Below, piece by piece: positions 22,530 through 34,145 of a stretch of DNA of 64,000 nt. The stretch is from Nematostella vectensis (lineage: Eukaryota; Cnidaria; Anthozoa; Actiniaria; Edwardsiidae): assembly GCF_932526225.1 (NCBI RefSeq), contig NC_064040.1, positions 12,252,856 to 12,316,855 on the forward strand, written 5' to 3'. Positions within the stretch are counted from its first letter, which is position 1. The number at the start of each line of letters is the position of its first letter. The notes below the pieces were generated by a model that saw only the letters and a program-made list of their open reading frames with translations, was not told the origin of the DNA and did no database searches. The translations under genes were made by a program, and so were the position numbers.

Positions 22530-23516
22530 ATGAATGGGTCTCTTGAAAGCCTTGCTAAACTGCAGAGTGTTCTTTCCTCCCGAAGCAACGCGCAAGTCGC
22601 CTTTGAGGCAGGACTTTTCGTCATCATCTTCATCACGACAGTAGTTGGAAACTCTCTGACCATCTTTATCGTGATAAGAAACAAGAGTTTAAGAACTATC
22701 CCAAACATGTTCGTGATATCGCTCGCTGTGGCAGATCTAGGAATGGGCTGCTTATCCATGCATTTGCTAGTAACAGTCCTTATAACTTCCGAGTGGATCT
22801 TCGGCGAGCTTATTTGCCAGTACCAAGGTTTTATATCTATCTTAATGGCAGCCTCGTCCACGCAAACTCTCGCCTGGACTGCGGTTAATCGCTTCTTTAG
22901 TGTTTGCAAATCACAGAAATGCAGGAAGATCTTCAGTTGGAGAAACACTACACTCATCATGGCGTCTATCTGGGGACTAAGCCTACTGGCGCCCCTTCCT
23001 TACGTTGTTTCGGGGAATCGGTTTGTCTTTAACGCGGGTAAATTCTTCTGTTATCTCGACGTCAAGGCGGGATGGTTTACCGGGTTCCTGGTCGCTGTCT
23101 ACGTCGGGATTCCAACAAATGTGATCTTCTACTGCTACTTCAGGGTTTTCAAATCCGTGCGCGAACATAACAAGAAGCTTCTTCAGTCCAGGGAGACAAC
23201 ACTTAGCGTCGAGGAAATCAAAATCACAAGGACACTTTTTGTGATCGTGGTAGTGTTCATGCTCTGTTGGTCGCCCGTGCTGATAATGGACTTTATTGAT
23301 ACGTTTTCTGGCGATTACACCATACCTCGCGAGGGATACACTGCGTATACCTTCCTCGCCTCCCTCAGCAGTGCAGTCAACGCCGTCATCTATGGGATCA
23401 TGAATCCGAAATTCAAGAAGGAGTACCTGAGGATTATGTTATGCAAGACGCTGCGAGGCGTTCCAGTGGAGACCACGGTCCAGGCAGTAAGAATAACGGC
23501 AGCCTCGGTAGCTTAA
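22530..23516 (+). CDS. Class A GPCR, melatonin-receptor-like (paralogue 1)
   Basis: Intronless, 328 residues, seven membrane segments in the plasma membrane; presumed to signal through G proteins, ligand unknown. Landmarks: N41 of helix 1 (GNSLT), D69 of helix 2 (AVADL), C96 and C174 for the extracellular disulphide, NRF (120-122) in place of DRY, CWSP in helix 6 and NAVIY in helix 7. Asn in the DRY position and NAxxY in helix 7 are features of melatonin receptors. No Lys is present at the retinal position of helix 7, so it is not an opsin. ATG 22530 is chosen over an upstream 22434 start because its N-terminus aligns with the three paralogues. It is the most divergent of the four. Confidence 0.88.
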   Translation: MNGSLESLAKLQSVLSSRSNAQVAFEAGLFVIIFITTVVGNSLTIFIVIRNKSLRTIPNMFVISLAVADLGMGCLSMHLLVTVLITSEWIFGELICQYQGFISILMAASSTQTLAWTAVNRFFSVCKSQKCRKIFSWRNTTLIMASIWGLSLLAPLPYVVSGNRFVFNAGKFFCYLDVKAGWFTGFLVAVYVGIPTNVIFYCYFRVFKSVREHNKKLLQSRETTLSVEEIKITRTLFVIVVVFMLCWSPVLIMDFIDTFSGDYTIPREGYTAYTFLASLSSAVNAVIYGIMNPKFKKEYLRIMLCKTLRGVPVETTVQAVRITAASVA

Positions 23517-24142
23517 AAGTTTGTAGGATTCTGTTTCGTAAGACTTCGATTTGGAAAGCAGTAGGTTAGACATCGCAGATAAGTGCAGCCTACTAAGTGT
23601 TGTAGGATTCTGTTTCCAATGCGATGACTGCGATGTGTTGAAGCGATAGCCCATAAAAAGCGGACATTGGTGCAGCGCTCTTGAAGACTTGTTCGTTGGG
23701 TGTTCTTTTAGAGGCGACAGTGTACATAGTTTGGATAACAACAGTAAAGTATTGTCATCTCCTTATCGGAGATGCTACAACTCTACCGTATGTGTAGAGC
23801 AGAAAAGCACTGGCATGTACGGACATTTGGACCTGGAAAGATAATTCATTTGTGCTTGCTGGCCTGCTTAGAGTGTTTGCAGTCAATAGAAGATTTTTCA
23901 GGTGGTGTTTTGTGACGATGACGATGATGATGTTGGTGATGATGATGATGACGTAGATGATGATGGTGCAATTGATGGTTGATGATAATGATGAGGATGA
24001 TAAATGCAATATGATTACAACACTTCAAAAATTCTCTAATAGAATAAAAAACTTGTAAAATAGAAGTCTGGGAAAGAAATTAAGTGGAGCCCGCTAGTGC
24101 GAGGTCCTCCGGGACTAAACGCAGCCCTTGAACCTCTAACAC
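23517..24142. other. Intergenic with a GAT microsatellite
   Basis: No gene seen. 23913-24003 is an imperfect (GAT)n tract. Confidence 0.6.
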
Positions 24143-24398
24143 TTATTAGAAAACTTCTGTTGAACCATAATACAAAGTATGGCGAATGCCATGTGGTTGT
24201 GTTGGCATACGAATCTTATTTGCTAAAGTTCTTAGAAAGTTCTATCTATCTTTTCCCATTCTTCCGTTTGTTATTAGAAAACTTCTGTTGAACCATAATA
24301 CAAAGTATGGCGAATGCCATGTGGTTGTGTTGGCATACGAATCTTATTTGCTAAAGTTCTTAGAAAGTTCTATCTATCTTTTCCCATTCTTCCGTTTG
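24143..24398. repeat. Perfect 128-bp tandem duplication
   Basis: 24143-24270 and 24271-24398 look identical base for base. The copies start TTATTAGAAAACTTCTG. This implies a very recent duplication or an assembly duplicate. Confidence 0.92.
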
Positions 24399-25324
24399 TA
24401 CAAAACAAAAATATGGCGCAAAGGTTCCCATTTTAACGTTCAATTGATAATAATGATTGACAATAATAATATTAATTATTATAATTTAATCAAAATAAGC
24501 GCTTCACAATAGAAGTAGCTATATGTACTAGTACTATTTACCTAATATTATCTAATAACTAATGTTTCATAGAAGTATAAAAGATGTTTTGATATGATAA
24601 ATTATTTAAATAAATGGCAGTATGTGAACCATGTGAAAAAACAATGTGTCTTATCTAATCAATCCATTTTTGCTCAGTTCCAACGATTCATATCTTTTGA
24701 TTATTTTTTTTTTCTTTGTAAACATTTAATTTTCAAATGACTTTTTAAGATGTCACCGTCCAATTGACTACCTCTCCTTCGCGTGTGTTTGGTTACCGTC
24801 TATCCAACATGATTGGGAAAGAGTGATGATCTTCTTAACGGGAAATCTTCTGTTTCCGATCTTATTTCAAGTTCGCTTGAAAATGCCAAAAAAAAAACTA
24901 GTATTAGCACTTTGTATTTCTAGTGACGTCTCGTACTTTGAGTATTCATTTAAAATACTGCATAGTTTATAAAATACTATTCCTTCAAAGTAAAAAGTAC
25001 AATCACGGAATCGAAATGTATTCCTGTTTATGTACTCCTATTTTTTTAAAAAAGTTATCATTGCAAAAGGGCGATTAAAAAATGGCAGCTACCACGGTTT
25101 TCATTATAATTCCGAATGCACGGGAATATAGTATTACCATTAATCCATTTTGATAGATTATTTTAGGCTTTCGTATCTCTGTAGTTCATTTAAAGCTTTT
25201 ATGTTTGCGAGTAATTAGTAACCATAAGCACTTTCGGTACTGCCATTCGCCATTTGCCGTTCGCACTGAAAACGTTTTCTGAATAAGGTGTAACTCATGT
25301 CCTTTTTTTCTACGAAGTGGCTAA

Positions 25325-25600
25325 ATACCCGAAAGTCTGGAAAGGTCCTCAATGGACTAAATACCCGACAGTTTACATTTTTTTCAAACAACCCAGTAAA
25401 TTGTCGACCTAGTGAGTTGGAAATATTCGATATTTTTTTAGAAAGGGCAGGCAAACCTGAATTGAGCTTTATTGTCGTTTTTGAATGTTTTCCGTCGAAC
25501 TCACAAGGTCGACAAGTTAAGGAAATGGAAAACTGTCGGGCATTTAGTCCAATAAGGACCTTTCCCAACTGTTTTCTTATGGTACCCTCTCGCCCCAATT
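25325..25600. mobile_element. Foldback MITE, ~100-bp inverted arms
   Basis: The arm with GGAAAGGTCCTCAATGGACT recurs inverted as GTCCAATAAGGACCTTTCC, and the inner GTCGACCTAGTGAGTT recurs inverted as AACTCACAAGGTCGAC. Overlapping ORFs on both strands across it follow from the palindromic structure. Confidence 0.8.
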
Positions 25601-25727
25601 TCATGAGCCTTTTGAATGATGTCGGACAATGTTGTTTCTTTTTTCTATTTAATGTCCAAAACTGTCATAATTTTTTTTAATACGATTCAAGCGGACTTTA
25701 TCATTCACTGTGATTCACTATAACCAA

Positions 25728-26714
25728 GAGACCATGATGTAAGAGAACGAATCCCCCGTATTAGGGTATGTTCCAATGATGACGCCCGTGAAAGCTATTT
25801 TTAGAACAACCAGTTATTTTTAGATAGGCTCTGATTGGTCAGCGCTCACGTTTCCTAGCAACATGAGTCTTACGCGCGATCACATCTTGAGCGATGTGAA
25901 CCGGCAAAGGCTGTTATGGAAATCTTTTTGACCGAAAGTGCGTGATTTTAGGCGTGGGGAACAACTTCCCCAGTAAACGTTTTCACAGCTGATTCGCAAT
26001 ATAAAACAACAATCAATCAGAAATCTGAAATCTCTTCCAATTCTCTTTTAATGAAAAAGATACATCCAGAACTTAATACCATTATATTTACACCGATATT
26101 GTGGTTATTTAGACAGGTATTTCACAAATAAAAGTCTTTATAATGAAGTAATAGTTTTTTATTCCAGTGACAGGGTTTCTTGAGTGACATGATTTCTGAA
26201 CATTTTTGTGAAGAATTGAAGTTCATTCATCTAAAAATAGAGCCTTCTTGTATTGAAATACATAACATAGAATCTGATAATACCTAGGATACTATCTCAC
26301 CGAATTGCAGAGATAAAGAACTTTTTAGGAGTCTGCACGATGCATCTTGAATGAACTCCAAATTCGCCGTCTCCCCGACGTCTTCCCGTTCAATTATTTG
26401 ATTAACATTAGATAACTTAACATCAGATAACTTAACAGATACCAGTACACCACCCTAAGAGTAGCATTGTGATCATAAGCTATGAGGAGCAGCTATAAGG
26501 ATAAAAACAGGTAGCGAACGAAGTAAAAAGTGCAGAGGGAAAAAAGTTTATTATGAAATGTACTAGCTCGCGAGGTGCCCATAACCAAATATGGCGCGAC
26601 GAGCCATATATAGATGCTATGATTGACAAGCTCGCGTAATCTAGAAATAGCTTTCAAGGACGACATCATGGGCCACGGGGATTCGTTCCCTTATATCATG
26701 GTCTCTTGCTATAA
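25728..26714. mobile_element. ~1-kb non-autonomous DNA transposon with ~85-bp terminal inverted repeats
   Basis: The left end (AAGAGACCATGATGTAAGAG, GAACGAATCCCC, GTGAAAGCTATTT) recurs inverted at 26650-26712. Between the arms there is no ORF longer than about 60 codons, so no transposase is encoded. Confidence 0.8.
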
Positions 26715-26850
26715 TCCACTATTTACATTGGGTTTCATAGACTACGAAAACAAGCGTCACGCAAGTCGGATCGACGTGCTTTAAAATTAGTCGTGAACAT
26801 AACCTTAATAACCTGTTATTTTGCAACAAAACTTATAATTAGGCAGAACT

Positions 26851-27172
26851 GCATGCCCTTACCCAGAGGGGGGGGGGGGGGGGGGGGGGGGGGTGTGCAG
26901 GGTGCGCGTTCGTATCACCCATAACTGCGGAGAGTCCACTTCCGGTTTTTCAAAAGACGTGCTATTTGTAGACAAACGTACAAAACATAAGCGAATAAAA
27001 AAGGGCATACTATACCACTCTGGTATGTCATAAATCTGCGAGTCATCTCCCTTTTGTTCTTTCAGGGGTGGTCAGATTTTTACCAGAAAACTCACCCACC
27101 CCCTTCCCCGGAAAATAAGGTCTACCTTTTCGAATTTCGACCCCCCAAGAAAAATCCTGGGTACGGGCCTAA
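26851..27172. mobile_element. MITE family A copy with poly-G tract
   Basis: Ends TGCCCTTACCCAGAGGGG and AAAATCCTGGGTACGGGCC are inverted; contains a ~28-base G run and GGAGAGTCCACTTCCGG. Aligns over its length with 31061-31400. Confidence 0.75.
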
Positions 27173-27499
27173 AAGCTGTATTAGTTGTTTGTAAGCTTGT
27201 CCTTCGCTGGAGAGGGACTGGTGATTAGTGGCCGTGGACGCTGGTGGCCGTTTTTAAAATAGTGTTATTCAACAAAGTGCTTAAAATGTACCATTTTGGG
27301 GATTTTGAAAAGTGAAAGTTGAAAAGTGCGATCGCTTAAGAAAATGCCGCTGTATTTACATATGAGACAGGAACACAAACTGGTTAAAAAGATACCACCC
27401 TCTCCAAAGCTCCCTGTATGCATGAATAAAAGTAAAAAGTTTTACGGGTACACGCTACGTTGTGAGTCTTTATTTTGTAGTAAACAAAAATGGGCCATT

Positions 27500-27660
27500 C
27501 ACAGGGGCGGAGCTAGATTTTCGCCTAAGGGGGGGGGGGGGGGGTTCGCTGAGTGACAAAGGGGGGAGGGGGTAATTTTTTTGTTACATATGGCTTTCTG
27601 GACGCCCAAGGGGGGGGGGGGGGTTAAACCCCCTAAACCCCCTAGATCCGCTACTGATTC
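27500..27660. repeat. G-rich interspersed repeat fragment
   Basis: GGGGCGGAGCTAGATTTTCGCC at the left, then several G-runs and CCCCCTAGATCCGCTACTG at the right. A similar end (CCCCCGTAGATACGCTACTG) is at 43305-43326, and a weaker match at 3125-3150. Confidence 0.55.
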
Positions 27661-27907
27661 ATTCTTCTTCGAAACAAAAATTTCAATTATATTCTTAACT
27701 GTGTCTGTAATAGACTACGGTGTAGTCTGAAGGAAGTTTCAACCCATTTAGGCTTGTATTTCGTGTCTGAATTTTTGCTTTTAACGTTGTAGAATCTCGC
27801 CCATAGCTACATCAAAACACAAACTGTCAAGTTGAGTGAAAATCGCTGCATCTGGATTTTTTCGCGATTATATCCACCGATATTCTGGTATCCCATCCTC
27901 AGCTGTC

Positions 27908-28927
27908 TCAGCGAAGTCTCGTAGCGGTCGTTGCATTTGATGGCGCTGTAGAATTAGCTGACTTTACGGTAATTCTAGCGACTCCTTCCTCGGATCGACC
28001 TCTCTTACATAGCAGTATCTTTAGGTATTCCCTTCTGAAGCTCGGGTTGAAAAAGCCATAAATAATAGGATTCACTGCACTGCTCACAATAGCGAGAAAG
28101 CTCCACATGGTATATGTCTCCCTGTTCATGGACCAGAAGCCTCGAAATGTATCCACAAGATCGATAATCAGGATAGGGGACCAGCAGAACATGAAGCAAA
28201 CAACCACCACGAACAGCGTCCGGGTGATCTTGATTTCTTCAACGCTCACATTACTATTATTGTTGGTGTTTTGGAACCGTTTCTGGTGCGCTTTGACCGC
28301 TTTGAATACGTGGAAGTAACAGAACATAATCACGCTGCTTGGTAACCCTACGTAGATCGTAGCGACAAAAGCGACATACCACCCAGCATTGATGTGCAAG
28401 TAGCAGACATACTTGCCGGGGTGGAAGATCATTCGGGAGCCTGACGCGAGGTACGGGATTGTAGCTAAAGTTGCCAGAAACCACGAGCTAAGGATACAAA
28501 TGATGGTCGCACGCATGGTGAAGTACTTGCGATACAGGCTGGGTTTGACTACCTTGAAGTAGCGATTGACTGAGGTCAGAGCGAGGGTCTGTGTAGAAGA
28601 AACACCCATAGTTACAGCGATGAAGCCATTGTACTGACATGCAGAATCCCCAAACGGCCAGCCCGATACACTAAGCACAGTGATACACATAGGCATGGAT
28701 AGCACCCCCATGCCAAGGTCAGATAACGCCAGGGAAACCACAAAGAGATTTGGCACAGTCCGTAAGCGACGGTTTGATAACACGATGTACAAAGTCAGAG
28801 AATTCCCAAACAGGACTATGACCATGAAAAGAAAAAATGTGCCACTTTCCGCCACGACTTTTGCTGTTCCTCGTGATGCTAATTCACGTTGCATTTGCTG
28901 TAATATGAAAGAGCTGTTTGGGACCAT
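27908..28927 (-). CDS. Class A GPCR, melatonin-receptor-like (paralogue 2)
   Basis: Intronless, 339 residues, seven membrane segments. It has GNSLT in helix 1, SLALSDL in helix 2, NRY in place of DRY, a conserved extracellular Cys pair, CWSP in helix 6 and NPIIY in helix 7 (NPxxY rather than the NAxxY of paralogue 1). The N-terminus starts MVPNSS with one N-glycosylation sequon. It is the only copy of the cluster on the minus strand. A block around 28420-28595 is almost identical in DNA to the two downstream copies, while the flanks differ. Confidence 0.9.
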   Translation of the reverse strand: MVPNSSFILQQMQRELASRGTAKVVAESGTFFLFMVIVLFGNSLTLYIVLSNRRLRTVPNLFVVSLALSDLGMGVLSMPMCITVLSVSGWPFGDSACQYNGFIAVTMGVSSTQTLALTSVNRYFKVVKPSLYRKYFTMRATIICILSSWFLATLATIPYLASGSRMIFHPGKYVCYLHINAGWYVAFVATIYVGLPSSVIMFCYFHVFKAVKAHQKRFQNTNNNSNVSVEEIKITRTLFVVVVCFMFCWSPILIIDLVDTFRGFWSMNRETYTMWSFLAIVSSAVNPIIYGFFNPSFRREYLKILLCKRGRSEEGVARITVKSANSTAPSNATTATRLR

Positions 28928-30164
28928 TTCTACAATGTTTGCTTATTAAAACACAAGCTAACACTCCTCGCGTGTGAGACTTTGAAGAACCAGAAAGATC
29001 TGCAAAAAAACACCTGGCTGCTCCGTCAAGGCGCTTTTTACTTCACTTCTTCCTTCAACATGAAATAAATAACGATTGAGAAGCGCATGTCACAGTAAGT
29101 TCCTAACTCGTTGATGACTTTAATTTCCTCTCTTTTTGTAATCTGATAATTGATGTTTGCTGGCGACACAAAATAGTGCTTATAAGAAAATTACCCCGTG
29201 TTCTCGACTTTTAACAGGTCTTTCTCAACAGTGAACGTTTTTTCTTTTCTGAGTCGAAGAAGGTGCTCCTTACTGTTCACTGAGCTGCCCTTACAGTTAA
29301 AAGTTCTTCGTGAACACATCCCACATAATAATAGTGGAATATACCCGATAAACTAGCTTGTTACTCTAGTTTTTTCAGCTCAAAATTTAAAATATACATT
29401 CAACGTTTAACTCTCGCATTCAACATTTAAATGAAAGAGCCGCGTAAACTAATATCAGCGTTTTATAAAAACATTCAACTAGACGTTCTTACGCAGGTGA
29501 TTTCTTTTGCGCATGTCGTGTATTTACATTGTTTATCTAAATAGACCTAATTGAAACACCAATTTCCCCCGAACAAATAAAGAAATTTGCACAGTAAAAT
29601 AAGAAAATTTGATATGTGGTCACTTTTCTTAACCTCTTATGACTATCTGTAAACCTTTAATTTCAGTTATATAGCCAACATACGGAAATATCTGCAAACC
29701 TGAATTTACTTTAAGAACGAAGACGGGCACTATTGTAATAATAAGAAGAATAACAAAGTCATAGCAGTGTAAGTGCCCCCATACTATTAATATTGATTGT
29801 TTTTTTTCCTTTACCAGTTTTTAGCATATGTTAACATTTTTAATTTATCAGCTCCAGGGTTAGCCAAGTATTGTTGTTGTCGACGATAGGAATACAAAAG
29901 CGTACATCAAGTAACAACGAGGCAAAGCTGTCAACGATGCCTCGGTCAGCCGCCATTTTGTCATTCTCACAAAGTCCCAAGTGTGAAAAAGCATCTTTTT
30001 CCATCGGCTAATTTGGGAAAGCCAATGTAATATTTTCGATTGAATCTGGTAAATAAAGTATTAAACTTTGTTTAAGATGGTTATTTCGACATTTAACACA
30101 TTATGTGCCTTCCAGTATTAAATGAAAACAATAACAAAGTTTTGGCTGACGAGGGTACTGCAAC
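28928..30164. other. Intergenic, upstream of GPCR gene 2
   Basis: No gene seen. 29205-29320 can form a hairpin: ACTTTTAAC and CAGTGAAC at the left recur inverted as GTTCACTG and GTTAAAAGT at the right. AT-rich otherwise. Confidence 0.5.
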
Positions 30165-30408
30165 GCCGCATTGTCACCAGTTTACTTCCGGAGGTCCGAC
30201 GGAAACCTCAACCGTTAAAAGACAAAAAAAATATATTAGAATCCGCGATATTTAACAGGCCATCCGCTCTAAATTACCAATCACACCCTCAAAGAATCTT
30301 CCAAAGACACATTGCTTCCAATATTTTGAAATATTTTTCGCGTTTTCCATTAAAAATCATCGGATATTGTTATGTAATCGACCGGAAGTAAACTGGTGAC
30401 AATGCGAC
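30165..30408 (+). mobile_element. MITE family B copy 2, complete
   Basis: Perfect-looking inverted ends GCATTGTCACCAGTTTACTT / AAGTAAACTGGTGACAATGC, 244 bp, no ORF. It is the best copy of the family in the window. Confidence 0.85.
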
Positions 30409-30723
30409 TTTAAAATATTTAGGTACAGTGTCAGTTCAGTATAGCTGTTTTTTCTTAGGGGGGGAGGGGGGCAAACCAACCAAACCTCTCCTCCCTCGAT
30501 TCTCACAAGCCGTGAGCCATGTCTATTTTATTGAAGCAAGGGACAAATATGTCTCTAAAAGTTCCCTTTTCATTCTCTTTCATATTATGGACCTCCATCA
30601 AAGGAACTCCACAATCAGGGCGAAAATGTTGCGTGCCAAATTTTAAAACCAACCCTGGTGCGCTAATGGTATATCTCTCGATTACATTGATTTTAATATT
30701 TCAAAATGAGACATTCGACTTTT

Positions 30724-30943
30724 ACAGTTTACTTCCGGAGTTCCGAGGGAAACCTCAAACGACAAGAAACAAAAGAATCTATTAGGATTAAACAGACCAT
30801 CCGCACTAAATTATCGGTCACATCCTCAAAGGAACTTCGAAAAACACTGCTTTTACAATTTTGAAATATTTGTCGCGTTTTTCGTTAAAAATCATCGGAG
30901 ATTATTACGTAATCGACCGGAAGTAAACTCGTGACAATGCGGC
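30724..30943 (+). mobile_element. MITE family B copy 3, left end truncated
   Basis: Same inner sequence and right end as 30165-30408 (CGACCGGAAGTAAACTCGTG); the left end starts within the inverted repeat. Confidence 0.8.
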
Positions 30944-31060
30944 TGAATACTATTTTAGCCTTGGACTCGCCGCCGCAATACTGGCAACATGGCGAAAAAG
31001 AGAAGCTAGATTTTTCATAAAGTTTTCATAGAGTTCCTTTCAATTTAGCGATACGACAAT

Positions 31061-31400
31061 CAGGCCCGTACCCAGGGGGGGGGGGGGGGGGGGTGCAAGG
31101 GGTGCGATCGCGCAACCCCCCCATCCCCCCCCCCCCACACACACACACACACACACACAACGGCGGAAAGTCCACTTTCAGTTAGCGATAGACCATAAGC
31201 GAGCTAGATAAAAAAAAATGATATTCTAGATTACCCTAGTATATCGTAAATCAAACAATCAAACTTTTCTGTAGACCAATCCGATAATTAACGTCCCGTG
31301 GAGATACAACAATCCCTATCATATTTTTATCAGAAAACTCACCAACTTAGGTCCACTTTTTCGGATTTCGAACCCTCAAGAAAAATCCTGGGTACGGGAA
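31061..31400. mobile_element. MITE family A copy with G-run and (CA)n
   Basis: Ends GGCCCGTACCCAGGGG and AAAAATCCTGGGTACGGG are inverted. Contains a G-run, a C-run, (CA)n at 31135-31159 and GGAAAGTCCACTTTC, all aligned with 26851-27172. Confidence 0.78.
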
Positions 31401-32392
31401 TGACAAAGAAATTAATGTCGGGATGGTCTTTAAAGGTCTGCATAAAGGTGGTAATCTTAAAGAATGTTTGAAAATTTTATATTTCGCACTTACAATCCCA
31501 ATAAAGTTATACACCTATTTCAAAATATGTTGTCAGTTAAAATGGCAAATGCTATTGTCACGACAGTTCTGCTATCAAAAATACCATGGAACTAGTCAAA
31601 TTTCTACTGAATGTAAGAAAATGTGGATAACCTCTTTGATTATGTTACTAATCATTTTTATTCTTACAAATACTTATACCCATAAGCAGTGGTGATTGGT
31701 CGTAGAACTGCCTATTGCCATTTGCCCAGACAACGTTTATTGAGAGAGGTGTATATTTAGAATACCAAATGAATCCAGATTTAAGAATTGCAGTATTTAT
31801 GGCGTTTGTTTTTCATTTAGATATCAATACTGTTTTTTAATTTTGAGTTATCTGTAATGTGATACGGGTTTCGAGACGCGGATTACACCTGTGAAACCTT
31901 ATCTGATCTTTACTAAGTTTACATGTTGGAATCTTAATTAAAGCAGGGAGGCTCAACAAATAGGCCTGTATTTGTCAAAACAAACAAACCTTCAGCGTTA
32001 TTAGTCTTTTGGATTTTTGTTCGAAGTTTATGATATGATTTTGATTAAAAAATGAGCACCTGTTTCTAAGATGTGTTATAGCCAAGATCGTTGTTGCGCG
32101 ACCTAGGCAATTCCAAAATCCTTGTCTCGTTTGGGAATAGCGCGAAGTCAATCAACAGTCTAAACCAATCGGTGGCTTTCGTGTTTTCCCTGTCGTGTCA
32201 TAAACCATTTGACTGCTCAAAACTATGGGATTTATTGGTCACGGTGTTATGATTGACTACGCGCTCTACCAGACAAGAAATGGATTTGAATTCACGGCGG
32301 TCGCGCAACAACCAATTCGGCTGTAACAACTGAATGCAATAAATCAACTGGAGAGTCGATGTGTTCAAATTCTTCTCCTTCTCCATATTGCA
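31401..32392. other. Intergenic, upstream of GPCR gene 3
   Basis: No gene or strong repeat recognised. The last few hundred bases should contain the promoter and 5' UTR of the receptor. Confidence 0.35.
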
Positions 32393-33424
32393 ATGGCGCC
32401 GAATACCTCCTTAATCTTAGCCGAGATGAAAGCCGAGGTATCCTCACGAGAAACTGCGATTTTTGTAGCAGAGTTCGTTGTTTTTCTTCTTTTACTCATC
32501 CTTATACTTTTCGGAAACTCGCTGACTTTGTACGTCGTGTTGTCCAACCGTCGATTACGAACTGTGCCAAATCTCTTCGTGGTTTCTCTTGCAGTGTCTG
32601 ACTTAGGTATGGGTGTCTTTGTTTTAGCCTTGGGGATGGTAGCGCTGTATGTATCAAGGTGGCCATTTGGTGACGCTGTCTGCCAGTATAAAGGCTTTTT
32701 CGCAATCACGTTGGCGGCGGCATCTATACAGACCCTCGCCCTGACATCAGTCAATCGTTACTTCAAAGTAGTTAAACCCAGCCTGTATCGCAAGTACTTC
32801 ACCATGCGTGCGACCATCATTTGTATCCTTAGCTCGTGGTTTCTGGCAACTTTAGCTACAATCCCGTACCTCGCGTCGGGTTTCCGAATGATATACCACC
32901 CCGGCAAGTTCGTGTGTTATTACAATGATACTAGTTGGTGGTTAGGAACTGTGATCATAATCTATGTCGGACTTCCAAACAGCGTCATCGTTTTCTGTTA
33001 CTATCAGGTCTTTAAAACCGTCAAAATCCACCAAAAACACCTTCAAAGTACGCAAAACAACCGCAGTAATGTCAGCGTTGAAGACATCAAAATCACGAGA
33101 ACGCTTTTCGTGGTGGTGGTTTTCTTCATGTTCTGTTGGGCGCCGTATATGATCGTCGATCTTGTGGACGTCTTTCGAGGTTACTGGTCAATGAGTAGGG
33201 AGGTTTATACAATGAGCACCTTTCTTGGGACTCTGAGTAGCGCAGTCAATCCAGTAATCTATTGCTTTCTCAACTCAAGCTTCAGAAGGGAGTACTCGAG
33301 GTCGCTTGGCCTGAGGAGAAGGCGAACAGAAGATAGGTGTCCAACACGGACTGAAACTGAACGGAACGCGATTCGAGGAGGCGATAACAAGATTAGAGTT
33401 GGTTGGACCGAGTATCTAGGGTGA
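32393..33424 (+). CDS. Class A GPCR, melatonin-receptor-like (paralogue 3)
   Basis: Intronless, 343 residues, starts MAPNTS. Seven membrane segments, GNSLT, SLAVSDL, NRY in place of DRY, CWAP in helix 6 and NPVIY in helix 7. From about helix 3 to the stop codon it is nearly identical to paralogue 4 at 37962, including the third loop NNRSN. The N-terminal third is clearly more diverged (residues 1-45 differ at most positions). The C-tail is longer than in paralogue 4 because a shared 3' region is read in a different way after RCPTRTETE. Confidence 0.9.
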   Translation: MAPNTSLILAEMKAEVSSRETAIFVAEFVVFLLLLILILFGNSLTLYVVLSNRRLRTVPNLFVVSLAVSDLGMGVFVLALGMVALYVSRWPFGDAVCQYKGFFAITLAAASIQTLALTSVNRYFKVVKPSLYRKYFTMRATIICILSSWFLATLATIPYLASGFRMIYHPGKFVCYYNDTSWWLGTVIIIYVGLPNSVIVFCYYQVFKTVKIHQKHLQSTQNNRSNVSVEDIKITRTLFVVVVFFMFCWAPYMIVDLVDVFRGYWSMSREVYTMSTFLGTLSSAVNPVIYCFLNSSFRREYSRSLGLRRRRTEDRCPTRTETERNAIRGGDNKIRVGWTEYLG

Positions 33425-33699
33425 AACGTCTTTAAAAACACACTGAAGCCATGAATATGTTTTGGTTATACTTGAATATGGAAATATCTAATCATTTACA
33501 AAATTTTAATAAACTATTTTACGCTAATTCCCTTTTAGGACGAATTTGATTTCAAATTGATTAAAGTGATTGAGTATGCCTAAAGATTAATTATATTTCG
33601 TTCCAGAGTCTTTAATGTTTTATGAGATGTTCAGGTGTGGAAGTATTATCTAGAAGGTTACTATCCCGCTTACATAAAGCCACAACAGCAGTACAAGGC

Positions 33700-34145
33700 T
33701 CACAGATTCCTAATTTTGTACCTTCTGCAACTTCTGCGTCCTCTGTGTTGGGTTTGCTACACGAACAGGAACCAGCTCTGCACTTACGTCAACCAAACTC
33801 TTTCCAACCGCAACTACATCTATCAGAGTCTCCGATGGACTAATCACTCTTAAGCCTTGTTCTTGTTCTTTTCCAACTACGCGTCTTTGCAGCAACATTT
33901 CACTGTTCGGTCGCAGCTTAACTGTGTGTTCTAGGACAATTCGCAGTACTTGTGGTGCTTTATAATTCTCTTAATGCTGGACTGAAACTTGCACATCCTC
34001 TGTTTGAAGTACCATGTCTTTATAATTCACGATGCACTCGAAGTCTCTAAGAATGTCCCCGCCAAGCAGGCTCTTTTGAGCCATAGTTGTCACATAAAAT
34101 GATCTTGTAACCTCTTTTTCGCCTATCCTGAGCTTTAGCTTTCAC
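33700..34145 (-). pseudogene. Decayed Gypsy-type retrotransposon pol fragment (protease end and linker)
   Basis: Translation of the minus strand shows a retropepsin C-terminal signature (LLGGDILRDF) near 34060, then a stop, then an open piece at 33710-33898 with SLVDVSAELVPVRVANP, the linker usually found between protease and reverse transcriptase in metazoan Gypsy elements. No RT or LTR remains nearby. It is broken by a stop and by loss of both sides. Confidence 0.65.

Noticed and set aside
25215..25680. Two ORFs of ~128 codons on opposite strands
   Set aside because: They mirror each other because the sequence is an inverted-repeat element.
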